DNA of 64,000 nucleotides from Streptomyces fructofermentans (GCF_014651055.1 NZ_BMWD01000008.1:248001-312000), one strand, 5' to 3'; counted from the stretch's first letter, positions 16,397-25,396 are shown. Numbers and translations: made by a program. Notes: generated by a model from the sequence alone, not told the origin.

Positions 16397-17107
16397 TCAG
16401 CCCAGTCGCGCGTGGAGGAAGTCCACTGTGGCGCGCCAGGCCAGGGCGGACGACTCGGGGTCGTGGGCCTCCGGACGGCCGTCGTTGAAGAAGGCGTGGC
16501 CGGCCGGGTACACACGGAAGTCCGGGGTGATGCCGGACTGCTCGCGGATCGTGTCGGCCAGGGCCGCCAGTGAGTCGACGGGGATGCTGGTGTCGCGCTC
16601 GCCGTAGTGGCCGAGGATCTGCGCCCCGAGCCCGGAGAAGTCGGGTGCCTCGCCCTGGAGGACGCCGTAGAAGGGGACGGCGGCGCCGACGCGCGGGTCG
16701 GTGGCCGCCTGGTGCAGCACGAAGCCGCCGCCCATGCAGAACCCGACCGAGCCGACCTTCGCCGACGTGACCTCGAGCAGCGCCAGCAGGTGGTCGACGG
16801 CGCCGCTCAGCAGCTCGACACCGCGCGGCACCGGCAGGTCCCGCATCATGCGCAGGGCCTCAGCGCCGTCGTGGGCCACGTTGCCGCCGTACAGGTCCGG
16901 TGCCAGCGCCACGAAGCCCTCCTTCGCCAGGCGGTCGGTGACGTCGGCGATGTGGTCGGTCAGGCCCCACCACTCCTGGATCACGATCACGCCGGGGCCC
17001 CGTCCCGAGGGCGGCAGGGCCAGGTAGCCGTGCGCTGTCGTCCCGGCGCTCGGGAAGGTCACGTTCTGGTGGGCGGGGGCGCCGGTGGAGCCCGGTGTCT
17101 CGGACAT
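16397..17107 (-). CDS. Dienelactone hydrolase family protein
   Basis: 236 residues, the normal family size. Alpha/beta hydrolase with a Cys nucleophile in GFCMGGGFVL, Asp in GERDTSIP and His in YPAGHAFFND; the Glu that activates the Cys is in VIVIQEWWGL. Dienelactone hydrolases open 4-carboxymethylenebutenolide in aromatic degradation, but many homologues act on other esters, and no aromatic pathway gene is nearby. The TTG/GTG-rich region upstream gives no better start than the ATG at 17107. Confidence 0.88.
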   Translation of the reverse strand: MSETPGSTGAPAHQNVTFPSAGTTAHGYLALPPSGRGPGVIVIQEWWGLTDHIADVTDRLAKEGFVALAPDLYGGNVAHDGAEALRMMRDLPVPRGVELLSGAVDHLLALLEVTSAKVGSVGFCMGGGFVLHQAATDPRVGAAVPFYGVLQGEAPDFSGLGAQILGHYGERDTSIPVDSLAALADTIREQSGITPDFRVYPAGHAFFNDGRPEAHDPESSALAWRATVDFLHARLG

Positions 17108-17399
17108 GGTGTGTCACTCCTGTCGCTCGAACTCGTACCCAGCATGCCGGAGCCCGGTGCGCCCGAGCCGCGGCGGCCCCCGCGGGGCGCGGTCGCGCGG
17201 CCGGGGCGCCGGGACACGGGGGCGGGCGACGCGACGGGCAGGGCCCCGCGCCCGCAAGCCCGCAAGCCCGCAAGCCCGGGGCTCGGGGCCCGGGGGCCGG
17301 CGACCCGCCGGCCCACCGCGCGGGTCGCCGCCGCCGAGCACTCCCGGCGATGGCGTATCCTCGCGTGTTACGTATAACCCCGACCGGCCGGAGGCCTCG

Positions 17400-17810
17400 A
17401 TGAATCGCATCGCCCTGGTCGCCCTCGTCGTCGACGACTACGACGAGGCGATCCGCTTCTACACCGAGGCGCTCGGATTCCGGCTCGCCGAGGACACCCC
17501 GCGCCCCGACGGCTCGCGCTGGGTCGTCGTGGAGCCCGGTGCCGGAACGCACGGCACGGCGCTCCTGCTGGCCCGGGCCAAGGACGAGGCGCAGCGCGCC
17601 CGGGTCGGCGACCAGACCGGCGGACGCGTGGGCTTCTTCCTGCACACCGACGACTTCGTACGCGACCACGCGCGGATGAGTGCCGCGGGTGTGACCTTCC
17701 TGGAGGAACCGCGGCACGAGGCGTACGGCTCGGTCGTCGTCTTCCAGGACCTGTACGGCAACCGCTGGGACCTGCTCCAGCCCGCCCCCGCCGAAGAGGC
17801 GGCTCCCTAG
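17400..17810 (+). CDS. VOC-family (glyoxalase/bleomycin-resistance fold) protein
   Basis: 136 residues from the ATG at 17400 (GGAGG upstream). One VOC domain: [52 protein letters not shown] and a C-terminal [16 protein letters not shown], whose spacing fits two beta-alpha-beta-beta-beta modules. Metal ligands cannot be assigned with certainty, and the substrate is unknown. The region before it (17253-17276) has three 8-bp CGCAAGCC repeats and an imperfect palindrome GTTACGTATAAC at 17367-17378 that may be an operator. Confidence 0.85.
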   Translation: MNRIALVALVVDDYDEAIRFYTEALGFRLAEDTPRPDGSRWVVVEPGAGTHGTALLLARAKDEAQRARVGDQTGGRVGFFLHTDDFVRDHARMSAAGVTFLEEPRHEAYGSVVVFQDLYGNRWDLLQPAPAEEAAP

Positions 17811-17981
17811 CCGGAGCCCCGGCCGGAGGCGCAGCCGGGGCCCGGGTCGCGAGGCCCACGGGTGGTCAGGCCCGGCCCCGGAGCCCGTCCGAGCCCACCG
17901 GTGGCCGCCGCGTCCCCGGATCGCCGCGCAATCCGCCCCGCCCGAAACCACGCACCCCGGCGGCAGCGCCCCAGGCGTTCG

Positions 17982-18037
17982 CCGCACCCGATCCACCGCA
18001 CCCGATCCACCGCACCCGTTCCACCGCACCCGTTCCA
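17982..18037. repeat. Four 14-bp tandem repeats upstream of adenosine deaminase
   Basis: CCGCACCCGATCCA twice, then CCGCACCCGTTCCA twice, head to tail with no spacer, ending 30 bases before the add start codon. Confidence 0.85.
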
Positions 18038-18067
18038 CCCACACAGAACCTGCCGAGGAATCACCGC

Positions 18068-19132
18068 ATGACCGCGTCCCGCATCGACACAGACACCATC
18101 CGCCGGCTGCCCAAGGCCGTCCTGCACGACCACCTCGACGGCGGGCTGCGCCCCGCGACACTCGTCGAACTCGCCGACGCGGTCGGCCACACCCTGCCCA
18201 CCGCCGACCCGGACGCCCTCGCCGCCTGGTACTACGAGGCGGCCAACTCCGGCGACCTGGTCCGCTACATAGCGACCTTCGAGCACACGCTCGCCGTGAT
18301 GCAGACCCGTGAGGGCCTGCTGCGCACCGCCGAGGAGTACGTGCTCGACCTGGCCGAGGACGGCGTCGTCTACGCCGAGGTCCGCTACGCGCCGGAACTG
18401 ATGCTCGACGGCGGGCTGACCCTGCCCGAGGTCGTCGAGGCCGTCCAGGAGGGACTGGCCGCCGGCATGGCCAAGGCCGCCGCCGCGGGCACGCCGGTGC
18501 GCGTCGGCACGCTGCTGTGCGGGATGCGGATGTTCGACCGGACCCGGGAGACGGCCGACCTGGCCGTGGCCTTCCGGGACGCCGGAGTCCTCGGTTTCGA
18601 CATCGCCGGCGCCGAGGACGGCTTCCCGCCCGCCGACCACCTCGCCGCGTTCGAGCACCTGCGCTCCGAGAGCGTCCCCTTCACCATCCACGCGGGCGAG
18701 GCGCACGGGCTGCCCAGCATCCACCAGGCCCTCCAGGTCTGCGGCGCCCAGCGCATCGGGCACGGCGTCCGTATCACCGAGGACATCGTCGACGGCAAGC
18801 TCGGCCGCCTCGCGGGCTGGGTGCGCGACCGCCGCATCGCCCTGGAGATGTGCCCCACCTCGAACCTCCAGACGGGCGCGGCCACCTCGATCGCGGACCA
18901 CCCGATCACCCTCCTGCGCGACCTGGGCTTCCGCGTCACCCTCAACACCGACAACCGCCTGGTGTCCGGCACGACGATGACCCGCGAGATGTCGCTGCTC
19001 GTGGAGGAGGCGGACTGGACCCTCGCCGACCTGCGCACGGTGACGGTCAACGCCGTCAAGAGCGCCTTCATCCCGTTCGACGAGCGCAACGCCCTCATCC
19101 GCGACGTGATCCTGCCCGGCTACGAGGTCTGA
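18068..19132 (+). CDS. add: Adenosine deaminase
   Basis: 354 residues with the amidohydrolase barrel of adenosine deaminase. Zinc ligands His20 and His22 are in VLHDHLDGG; others are the His in TIHAGEAHG with its catalytic Glu, the His in RIGHGVRI, and the Asp in [11 protein letters not shown]. It turns adenosine into inosine in purine salvage. GAGGAATCACCGC lies before the ATG. Four 14-bp repeats fill the leader. A hairpin follows the stop, before the convergent LysR gene. Confidence 0.95.
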   Translation: MTASRIDTDTIRRLPKAVLHDHLDGGLRPATLVELADAVGHTLPTADPDALAAWYYEAANSGDLVRYIATFEHTLAVMQTREGLLRTAEEYVLDLAEDGVVYAEVRYAPELMLDGGLTLPEVVEAVQEGLAAGMAKAAAAGTPVRVGTLLCGMRMFDRTRETADLAVAFRDAGVLGFDIAGAEDGFPPADHLAAFEHLRSESVPFTIHAGEAHGLPSIHQALQVCGAQRIGHGVRITEDIVDGKLGRLAGWVRDRRIALEMCPTSNLQTGAATSIADHPITLLRDLGFRVTLNTDNRLVSGTTMTREMSLLVEEADWTLADLRTVTVNAVKSAFIPFDERNALIRDVILPGYEV

Positions 19133-19138
19133 GCGGGC

Positions 19139-19159
19139 CCCCGCCCGGCCCGGGCGGGG
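19139..19159. terminator. Bidirectional terminator between add and a LysR gene
   Basis: 10-bp perfect arms (19139-19148, 19150-19159) around a single centre base, touching the stop codon of the LysR gene. Confidence 0.65.
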
Positions 19160-20056
19160 TCAGGGGCGCGACAGCCCGTTCTGCGCCCCGTCGAGCAGGG
19201 ACATGAGGGCGCGGGCCGCCGGACTCGTGGCCTCCGGCGGCGGGAGCATGGCGACGGTCTCGTACGGCGTGTCGGTGTCGGCCTTGAGGGGCAGGACCGG
19301 CAGCACCGGCCGCTTGTGGGCGAAGTGGCGCGGTACGACCGCGATGCCGAGGCCCTCCTCGACGAGGTCCAGGAGGCTGTGCACGTCGTTGACCTCCAGC
19401 GCGACCGTGCGGTGCACCCCGGCAGCGGCGAAGGCCGCGTCCGTGGTGCGCCGCGGGCCCCAGTCGGGGTGGAAGTCGACGAAGGCCTCGCCGCCCAGCT
19501 CGTCCGGGGTGACCGGGCCGCCGGTTGCCAGCCGGTGCGAGGGATGGCAGAGCACCGCCATCGGCTCACTGGTCAGCGGCAGGCACCGCAACTGCTCGGT
19601 GTCGGCGCGCGTCGTCACGGCGAAGGCCAGGTCGAGGCGGCCCGCGGCGACGTCCTCGGCGAGGGCGCCCGAGCCGGCCTGCCGCAGCTGGATCTCGACG
19701 TCCGGGTGCCGCCCGCGGAACGCGGCGAGGAGCCGTGCCACGGGCACCCCGGCGATGCACTGCTCGGTGCCCACCGAGAGCGTGCCGCGCAGCACGCCCT
19801 GGACGGCGGCCACCGCGTCCTGGGCCGCGCGCACCTGCGCGAGGATCCGCTCCGCCTCGGTGAGCAGGGCCCGGCCCGCCTCGGTCAGCGTGACCCGGCG
19901 GGTGGTCCGTACGAAGAGCGGGGCGCGCAGCTCGCGCTCCAGGGAGCGGATGGACGAGGACAGGCCCGACTGCGAGACCATCAGCCGCTCGGCCGCCCGG
20001 GTGAAGTGCTGGTCCTCGGCGACCGCGACGAAGTGCTGCAGATGACGCAATTCCAT
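19160..20056 (-). CDS. LysR-family transcriptional regulator
   Basis: 298 residues. HTH at 1-60 (MELRHLQHFVAVAEDQHFTRAAERLMVSQSGLSSSIRSLERE, quoted here as two parts: residues 1-20 and 21-42), then an effector-binding domain ending in PVLPLKADTDTPYETVAML. It diverges from the aldo-keto reductase gene with 115 bases between the two starts, so that gene is its probable target. The gap holds an outer inverted pair GAGAA / TTCTC about 20 bases apart, which might be part of the operator. Confidence 0.92.
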   Translation of the reverse strand: MELRHLQHFVAVAEDQHFTRAAERLMVSQSGLSSSIRSLERELRAPLFVRTTRRVTLTEAGRALLTEAERILAQVRAAQDAVAAVQGVLRGTLSVGTEQCIAGVPVARLLAAFRGRHPDVEIQLRQAGSGALAEDVAAGRLDLAFAVTTRADTEQLRCLPLTSEPMAVLCHPSHRLATGGPVTPDELGGEAFVDFHPDWGPRRTTDAAFAAAGVHRTVALEVNDVHSLLDLVEEGLGIAVVPRHFAHKRPVLPVLPLKADTDTPYETVAMLPPPEATSPAARALMSLLDGAQNGLSRP

Positions 20057-20171
20057 GATTGAGAAGCCTATCCGCTGAATCCCATCCGATTCTCCTGTTG
20101 GACCGCTGCCTACCGGACAGGCGAGAGTGGATGCCGGTCCTCATCCGTACCGATGCCTCCGGGAGAACGAG

Positions 20172-21170
20172 TTGTACACAGCACACACCGACCGTTACGC
20201 GGACATGCCCTACCGGCGCGCCGGGCACAGCGGCCTGCGGTTGCCCGCGCTCTCGCTCGGCCTGTGGCACAACTTCGGCCCCGACCGCCCGGTGGACACC
20301 CAGCGCGCGATCCTGCGCCGCGCGTTCGACCTGGGGGTCACCCACTTCGACCTGGCCAACAACTACGGCCCGCCGCCCGGCGCCGCGGAGTCGGCCCTCG
20401 GTGACGCGCTCGCGGCGGACTTCGCGCCGTACCGCGACGAACTGGTCGTCTCCACGAAGGCCGGATACCTGATGTGGCCGGGGCCGTACGGCGAGTGGGG
20501 CTCCCGCAAGTCCTTGCTGTCCTCGCTCGACCAGAGCCTGGGCCGCATGGGCCTCGACTACGTCGACATCTTCTACTCCCACCGTCCCGACCCGGAGACC
20601 CCTCTGGAGGAGACGATGGGAGCGCTGCACTCGGCGGTCCAGCAGGGCAAGGCCCTGTACGTCGGCGTCTCCAATTACTCGCCCGAGCAGACCCGCGAGG
20701 CCGCCCGCATCCTGGAGGGGCTCGGCACCCCGCTGCTGATCCACCAGCCGCGCTACTCGATGCTCGACCGGCGTCCCGAGGAAGGCCTCCTCGACGCGCT
20801 CGACGAACTGCGGGTCGGCTCCATCGCCTACTCGCCGCTGGAGCAGGGCCTGCTCACGGGCCGCTACCTGGACGGGATCCCCGAGGGTTCGCGGGCCGCG
20901 GGCGACAGCCCCTTCCTGAGCGCCGACAAGGTCACGGACGACCTGGTCGGGCATCTGCGCTCGCTCGACGACCTGGCCAAGTCCCGCGGGCAGTCGCTGG
21001 CCCAGATGGCGCTGGCGTGGGTGCTGCGCGGCGGCCGGGTCACCTCGGCGCTCATCGGGGCCAGCAGTCCGCGGCAGCTCGAGGACAGCGTGGCGGCCGT
21101 CCGCAACCTGGAGTTCTCGCCGGAGGAACTGACGCGGATCGACGAGATCGTCCGTCTGGCGACGGCGTAG
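20172..21170 (+). CDS. Aldo/keto reductase (YghZ/glyceraldehyde-3-phosphate reductase-like)
   Basis: 332 residues from the TTG at 20172, preferred because GGGAGA sits 7 bases upstream; an ATG at 20205 is the alternative. Conserved parts: GVTHFDLANNYGPPPGAAES (Asp and Tyr of the tetrad), VVSTKAGYLMWPGPYG (Lys), DIFYSHRPDPETPLEETM (His) and IGASSPRQLEDSV, the NADPH-binding end. The GYLMWPGPYGEWGSRK stretch is typical of the YghZ/MgrA branch, which reduces small aldehydes such as L-glyceraldehyde 3-phosphate or methylglyoxal. Probably controlled by the divergent LysR regulator. Confidence 0.9.
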   Translation: MYTAHTDRYADMPYRRAGHSGLRLPALSLGLWHNFGPDRPVDTQRAILRRAFDLGVTHFDLANNYGPPPGAAESALGDALAADFAPYRDELVVSTKAGYLMWPGPYGEWGSRKSLLSSLDQSLGRMGLDYVDIFYSHRPDPETPLEETMGALHSAVQQGKALYVGVSNYSPEQTREAARILEGLGTPLLIHQPRYSMLDRRPEEGLLDALDELRVGSIAYSPLEQGLLTGRYLDGIPEGSRAAGDSPFLSADKVTDDLVGHLRSLDDLAKSRGQSLAQMALAWVLRGGRVTSALIGASSPRQLEDSVAAVRNLEFSPEELTRIDEIVRLATA

Positions 21171-21186
21171 GTCCGGCCGCTCCCGC

Positions 21187-21232
21187 GTGCCCTCGCCGGT
21201 GTCCCGTACGTACGGGACACCGGCGAGGGCAC
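21187..21232. terminator. Perfect 46-bp palindrome (23-bp arms, no loop)
   Basis: The arms 21187-21209 and 21210-21232 are exact reverse complements meeting at GTAC/GTAC. It starts 16 bases after the reductase stop and ends 38 bases before the end of the convergent DUF1905 gene, so it is a probable bidirectional terminator, though exceptionally long and perfect. Confidence 0.8.
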
Positions 21233-21270
21233 GTCCGTGCGCGGGGGCCCGGCGGGGCAGGGGGTGGGGC

Positions 21271-21558
21271 TCACTCCATGACGCGCTCCACCAGGCGGAC
21301 GGTCACGGTGTCCCCGGCCTCCTTGCCGACGGCCCTGCGGACCTCGGCCTTCACGGGCAGTTTGTGGGTCCCGTCGCCGAGCGCCATGAACGAACTCCGG
21401 AAGGGGTGGCCGTCCACGGTTCCGCGCACCTTGACGAGACCGCGGGTGCCGAAGAAGGCCACGGACTCGGGCCAGACGAGATAGGTCCAGCCGCCGGGCT
21501 CGGGGCTTTTCCTGAGAACCGCGGTGAATTCCTTGTCCAGTGCGACGTCCTTGCCCAT
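21271..21558 (-). CDS. DUF1905 domain protein
   Basis: 95 residues, all one DUF1905 beta-barrel domain: [60 protein letters not shown], and [15 protein letters not shown] at the end. These small proteins often stand alone or are fused to YdeI-like domains; their biochemical role is not established. ATG start with GGAGGC upstream. Confidence 0.85.
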   Translation of the reverse strand: MGKDVALDKEFTAVLRKSPEPGGWTYLVWPESVAFFGTRGLVKVRGTVDGHPFRSSFMALGDGTHKLPVKAEVRRAVGKEAGDTVTVRLVERVME

Positions 21559-21631
21559 TTCCGCCTCCGCCTTCCCGGTGGTCCCCCCTCCACGAGACCA
21601 CCGCTCGGCGCGGAATTCATCGCGGGCGGCG

Positions 21632-22015
21632 TCACGCCCCGGCGGGCACCCGGTCCAGGAACCCGTGCACGCTCCGTATCCGCCCGTCGCCGTCCAGAGT
21701 GATCACGTCGAAGCCGGCGACCGGGGCCGAGCCGTCGGCCGGGGCGACCAGTTCCCAGGCGAAGCGGGCGATGTCGTGGTGCCCGTCGACCGCTCCGGCC
21801 GGGCGGAAGGTGAAGCCGGGAAACCGCTCGTGGGCTGCGGCGATCAGGGCCGTGACGGCGTCGTGCCCGCGGACGTCGGCGAGCGGGTCGGTGTACCGGG
21901 CGTCCGCCGTCCAGCCGTCGGCCACGGCCTCGGCGAGCGCCTGTGGCGTGGTCGCGTTCCAGGCCTCGAAGTATCGGGCCACGGCGGTCTCGTAGCGGTC
22001 CTTGTGCGCGGACAT
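21632..22015 (-). CDS. SnoaL-like/NTF2-fold protein
   Basis: 127 residues. NTF2-like cone fold: an N-terminal helix pair ([20 protein letters not shown]), [17 protein letters not shown] with the usual Asp/Tyr pocket residues, and strands [22 protein letters not shown] and [21 protein letters not shown]. Members range from polyketide cyclases to unknown small-molecule binders. It stands alone next to DUF1905, in the same direction, 73 bases apart. Confidence 0.82.
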   Translation of the reverse strand: MSAHKDRYETAVARYFEAWNATTPQALAEAVADGWTADARYTDPLADVRGHDAVTALIAAAHERFPGFTFRPAGAVDGHHDIARFAWELVAPADGSAPVAGFDVITLDGDGRIRSVHGFLDRVPAGA

Positions 22016-22229
22016 GGGCGATCGGCCTCCAACTGGGGTCGTACGTGCTGGTCAGGGACCGGCCCCCGGGGTGCCGGGGTGCCGGTACCGCAACTCTGCC
22101 CGGCGTCCCGCGGCTCGTCGATTACCCCCGGGGTCATGCGCGGCAGGGGGGCCAAAATCCGGGCAGGACACGGCATTCCGGCCGCCTGGGCGCCGTGAAT
22201 ATGCCAAGAGACTGGCCGGAAAGACATGG

Positions 22230-22242
22230 TGACACTGTGTCA
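22230..22242. promoter_or_regulatory. Perfect 13-bp palindrome TGACACTGTGTCA
   Basis: TGACAC-T-GTGTCA in the 547-base gap between the SnoaL-like gene and the next gene. It could be a dimer-binding operator. It lies inside a spurious short reading frame with no coding character. Confidence 0.4.
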
Positions 22243-22310
22243 GGAGTGCCGATACTTGAAAACCGGGACCATTCGGCATCGGCGGCGCCGTCCGAAGGTC
22301 CCCCGGTCAC

Positions 22311-22465
22311 CGCACAGCGAACCACCCAGTGGAATCCGCACGGCGAACCATTACTGGAAGAACGCACGGCGAAGCGCCAATGGGGAACCGTACGGCGAAC
22401 CATCAGTGAGACGCACAGCGAACCACCCAGTGGAAATCCGCGGCGAACCGCGCCGGACCGCCGGT
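22311..22465. repeat. Array of degenerate ~26-bp direct repeats
   Basis: Units start at 22311, 22337, 22363, 22389, 22412 and (partial) 22439, mostly 26 bases apart. The core is CGCACRGCGAACCA followed by a small dyad ending in TGGAA. Copies 1 and 5 share 24 identical bases; the others drift. The array is non-coding in every frame and ends about 100 bases before the hypothetical gene at 22563. Confidence 0.75.
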
Positions 22466-22562
22466 GAGCCGCCCCACGGAACAGCGCCATGTGCGTACGA
22501 CGAGCGAGCCGCGGGACAGAAAGGCCCGACCGGCGGCAGGCGGATGCGATGGGGGAATGATC

Positions 22563-22973
22563 GTGCACGACGAATTCCTGTGCCATGTCACGGCGTACGG
22601 AGTGTGCGGAGGCATGTGGGTCGGAGTGCCGCTCGGCACCTACCGGGCCCCCACCCTGGCCCTCGCCCTGTGGTGGCTGCGCGACCGGGCCTCCTGGATC
22701 GCCGAACGCCTCGACCCCGATCCCGACGCGCCGCACTTCCCGCCGCACTCGATGGCGCCGGTCGCGGACACCGCGCCGGACGTGCCCGGGATGCTGCGCG
22801 CCTGGTGCGGCGACCCCACCCAACAGGAGCTGGCGGCCGACCAGTTGGCCGACGGGCAGCTCGTCCGCATCGCCACGGGGGACGAGACCACCGAGTACGA
22901 GCTGCTCGCCGAGTCGGTCGACGCCCTGCGCATGCAGCGCACCGCCCGGTTCCAGTCCGTGCCGGCCGCCTGA
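22563..22973 (+). CDS. Hypothetical protein, 136 aa
   Basis: Not a family I recognise. GTG start at 22563 with GGGGGA 6 bases upstream (ATG at 22557 is too close to that site). The N-terminal half has FLCHVTAYGVCGGMWVGVPLGTYRAPTLALALWWL, here described as residues 5-39 and rich in Gly and aromatics, then an acidic/proline stretch (DPDPDAPHFPPHS) and a helical, hydrophilic end with ELLAESVDALRMQR. It lies 74 bases upstream of the FHA-ABC transporter gene in the same direction and may belong to that module. Confidence 0.65.
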   Translation: MHDEFLCHVTAYGVCGGMWVGVPLGTYRAPTLALALWWLRDRASWIAERLDPDPDAPHFPPHSMAPVADTAPDVPGMLRAWCGDPTQQELAADQLADGQLVRIATGDETTEYELLAESVDALRMQRTARFQSVPAA

Positions 22974-23035
22974 GCCGGGCCGGGAGCCGCTCGGGCACCC
23001 CTTCCGCCGATCAGGCGCATATCCGTACGAATAGC

Positions 23036-23041
23036 TAGAAT
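23036..23041 (+). promoter_or_regulatory. Consensus -10 element for a leaderless FHA-ABC transcript
   Basis: TAGAAT, a perfect Streptomyces -10, ends 6 bases before the ATG at 23048. Transcription would begin about at the start codon. No good -35 hexamer is visible. Confidence 0.5.
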
Positions 23042-23047
23042 TCTGGC

Positions 23048-25384
23048 ATGGCACAGCGGTCAGCGGCGCCCGAACTCGTCCTGGAGACAGAGACGGGATC
23101 CACAGTGATGACCCCCGATCACGCCTACCATGTGGGGCGCGATCCGCTCAGCGAGATCTTCATCGACGACGCCCGGGTCTCCTGGCACCACGCGGTCCTG
23201 CGTCCCAATTCGGACCACTGGACGATCGAGGACGAGAACAGCACCAACGGCACCTTCGCCGACGGCCTGCGCGTCCACGAACGGGACGTCGGAGCCGGCA
23301 GCGTCATCCGCTTCGGCAGCCTCGCCGACGGACCGCGGGCCGTGCTCGTCGACCGGACCCCGCCGCCGGCCGAGCGGCCCTCCTCCGTGTCGATGCCGGC
23401 GGCCACCGGAACGTTTCGGCAGCCCACGACGGTGCGCCCGCTCCCCGCGCGCACCGTCCGGATCGGCCGCGGCGCGGACAGCGACCTGGTCATCGACGAC
23501 CTGATCGTCTCCAGGCGGCACGCCGAACTGCGCGCCCTGCCGGACGGCACGTACGAGATCGCCGACCTGGGCAGCCACAACGGCACCTACCTCAACGGAC
23601 AGCCCGTCGAGGTCGCCCGCATCTCCGAGGGCGACATCGTCGGCATCGGCCACTCGGCGTTCTGCCTCGTCGGCGACCAACTGCAGGAGTACGTCGACAC
23701 CGGCGAGGTGTCCCTGGACGTCCAGGACCTGTCGGTCGCCGTCGACAAGGGCCGCAAGACCCTTCTCGACCAGGTGTCCTTCCCCGTCGGGGAGAAGTGC
23801 CTGCTCGCCGTGGTGGGGCCCAGCGGCGCCGGCAAGTCCACCCTGCTCAACGCGCTCACCGGGCAGCGCCCCGCCGACCGCGGCAAGGTCCTGTACGACG
23901 GCCGCGACCTGTACCGCGACTACGCGGAACTGCGCCAGCGCATCGGTCTCGTACCGCAGGACGACATCCTGCACGCCCAGCTCACCGTGCGCCGGGCGCT
24001 CACCTACGCGGCCGAGCTGCGCTTCCCGCAGGACACCGCGAAGGCCGAGCGGCTGGCACGGGTCGACGAGGTGATCGGCGAACTGGGACTCGAACAACGA
24101 GCCGGGCAGCCCATCCACAGCCTCTCCGGCGGCCAGCGCAAGCGCGTCAGCGTGGCCCTGGAACTGCTCACCAAGCCCTCGCTGCTCTTCCTCGACGAAC
24201 CGACCTCGGGACTCGACCCCGGCATGGACCGCTCCGTGATGCACATGCTGCGCGGCCTCGCCGACGACGGCAGGACCGTCATCGTGGTCACCCACAGCGT
24301 GCTCAGCCTCGACGTCTGCGACCGGCTGCTGGTCCTCGCGCCCGGCGGCAGGGTCGCCTACTACGGGCCGCCCGACGAGACGCTCTCCTTCTTCGGCTAC
24401 GAGCAGTGGCCCGAGGCATTCGAGGCCTTCGAACGGGACCACGACCGCGACTGGGCCGGCGAGTACCGCGGGTCGCCGCCGCACCGCCGGTACATCGTGA
24501 ACTCCACCGCGCAGCCGAGGACTCCGCAGGACGACGCCGCCCCCGAGTCCGTCGTCCGGCCACCCAAGGCGCAGAGCTGGGGAGCCCAGCTCGGCACCCT
24601 CGTGCGCCGGTACGCGGCGGCACTCTCCGCCGACCGGACGTTCCTCGCCATCATGATCGCCCTGCCTTTCGTCATGGGCGTGATGGCCCGGGCGCTGGCG
24701 GGCAGCAGCCTGACGCGGGAGACGGCGATGAACGCGCTGCTCATCCTCTGCGTCGGCGCGGTCCTGACCGGCGCGGCCAACGCGGTGCGGGAACTGGTCA
24801 AGGAACGCGTGATCTACCAGCGGGAACGGGCCGTCGGCCTGTCCAGATCGGCCTACCTGATGTCCAAGGTCGTCGTCCTGGGCGCGGTCACCGTCGTCCA
24901 GGCGGTCGTCCTGACCCAGGTGGCCCTGCTGGGCGTCGACCTCAACGCGCCCGGCGGCGAGGGGGTGCTCATGCCGCCCCTCGTCGAGATCACCCTCGCG
25001 GTCGCGCTGCTCGCCTTCACCGCGATGATGCTCGGGCTCCTCGTCTCCGCGCTGGTGCGCAAGGAGGAGGTCACGATGCCGCTGCTCGTGCTCCTCGCCA
25101 TCGTGCAGGTCGTCTTCTGCGGCGCGCTGCTGAAACTCGACGGGGTCCCCGGCGTCGAGCAGCTCTCGTGGCTGGTGCCCTCGCGGTGGGGGCTCGGCGC
25201 GATGGCCGGCACCATCGGCCTGTCCCGGATCGTCCCCGGGGAGCTGACCGGCGACCCGCTGTTCCGGCACTCGTCGGGCCTGTGGCTGCTGAACATGGGC
25301 ATGCTCGTCGTGCTGTCGCTGGTGTTCGGCTACGCGGTCGCCCGGCTGCTGAGGCGGCACGAGCCCGAAGTCATGCGGAAGTAG
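23048..25384 (+). CDS. Double-FHA-domain ABC transporter (NBD-TMD fusion, Rv1747-like)
   Basis: 778 residues in this order: FHA domain 1 (about 26-100; GRDPLSEIFIDDARVSWHH, NSTNGTF), FHA domain 2 (about 136-208; RIGRGADSDLVIDD, SRRHAEL, GSHNGTYLNG), ABC ATPase (about 225-440; Walker A GPSGAGKST at 257-265, signature LSGGQRKR at 359-366, Walker B LLFLDE) and an ABC-2 type membrane domain with six hydrophobic segments (about 530-778). This is the layout of M. tuberculosis Rv1747, an exporter whose FHA domains bind phosphothreonine made by a Ser/Thr kinase. A kinase gene lies two genes downstream. Substrate unknown. Confidence 0.92.
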   Translation: MAQRSAAPELVLETETGSTVMTPDHAYHVGRDPLSEIFIDDARVSWHHAVLRPNSDHWTIEDENSTNGTFADGLRVHERDVGAGSVIRFGSLADGPRAVLVDRTPPPAERPSSVSMPAATGTFRQPTTVRPLPARTVRIGRGADSDLVIDDLIVSRRHAELRALPDGTYEIADLGSHNGTYLNGQPVEVARISEGDIVGIGHSAFCLVGDQLQEYVDTGEVSLDVQDLSVAVDKGRKTLLDQVSFPVGEKCLLAVVGPSGAGKSTLLNALTGQRPADRGKVLYDGRDLYRDYAELRQRIGLVPQDDILHAQLTVRRALTYAAELRFPQDTAKAERLARVDEVIGELGLEQRAGQPIHSLSGGQRKRVSVALELLTKPSLLFLDEPTSGLDPGMDRSVMHMLRGLADDGRTVIVVTHSVLSLDVCDRLLVLAPGGRVAYYGPPDETLSFFGYEQWPEAFEAFERDHDRDWAGEYRGSPPHRRYIVNSTAQPRTPQDDAAPESVVRPPKAQSWGAQLGTLVRRYAAALSADRTFLAIMIALPFVMGVMARALAGSSLTRETAMNALLILCVGAVLTGAANAVRELVKERVIYQRERAVGLSRSAYLMSKVVVLGAVTVVQAVVLTQVALLGVDLNAPGGEGVLMPPLVEITLAVALLAFTAMMLGLLVSALVRKEEVTMPLLVLLAIVQVVFCGALLKLDGVPGVEQLSWLVPSRWGLGAMAGTIGLSRIVPGELTGDPLFRHSSGLWLLNMGMLVVLSLVFGYAVARLLRRHEPEVMRK

Positions 25385-25396
25385 GCGGCGGACGCG

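Larger units (their letters stand above)
22016..22562. other. Gene-free 547-bp region
   Basis: It holds the 13-bp palindrome (22230) and the 26-bp repeat array (22311-22465) and has somewhat lower GC than its surroundings. No frame has both a ribosome site and coding-type codon use. Confidence 0.5.

Noticed and set aside
17367..17378. GTTACGTATAAC as a firm operator for the VOC gene
   Set aside because: Only four bases per arm are symmetric and there is no adjacent regulator; kept as a note in the gene entry.
22311..22465. CRISPR array
   Set aside because: The units are contiguous and degenerate with no unique spacers, and no cas genes are in the window.
22226..22562. Short coding frames through the 26-bp array
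   Set aside because: All frames translate to drifting repeats, with no ribosome site or conserved pattern.
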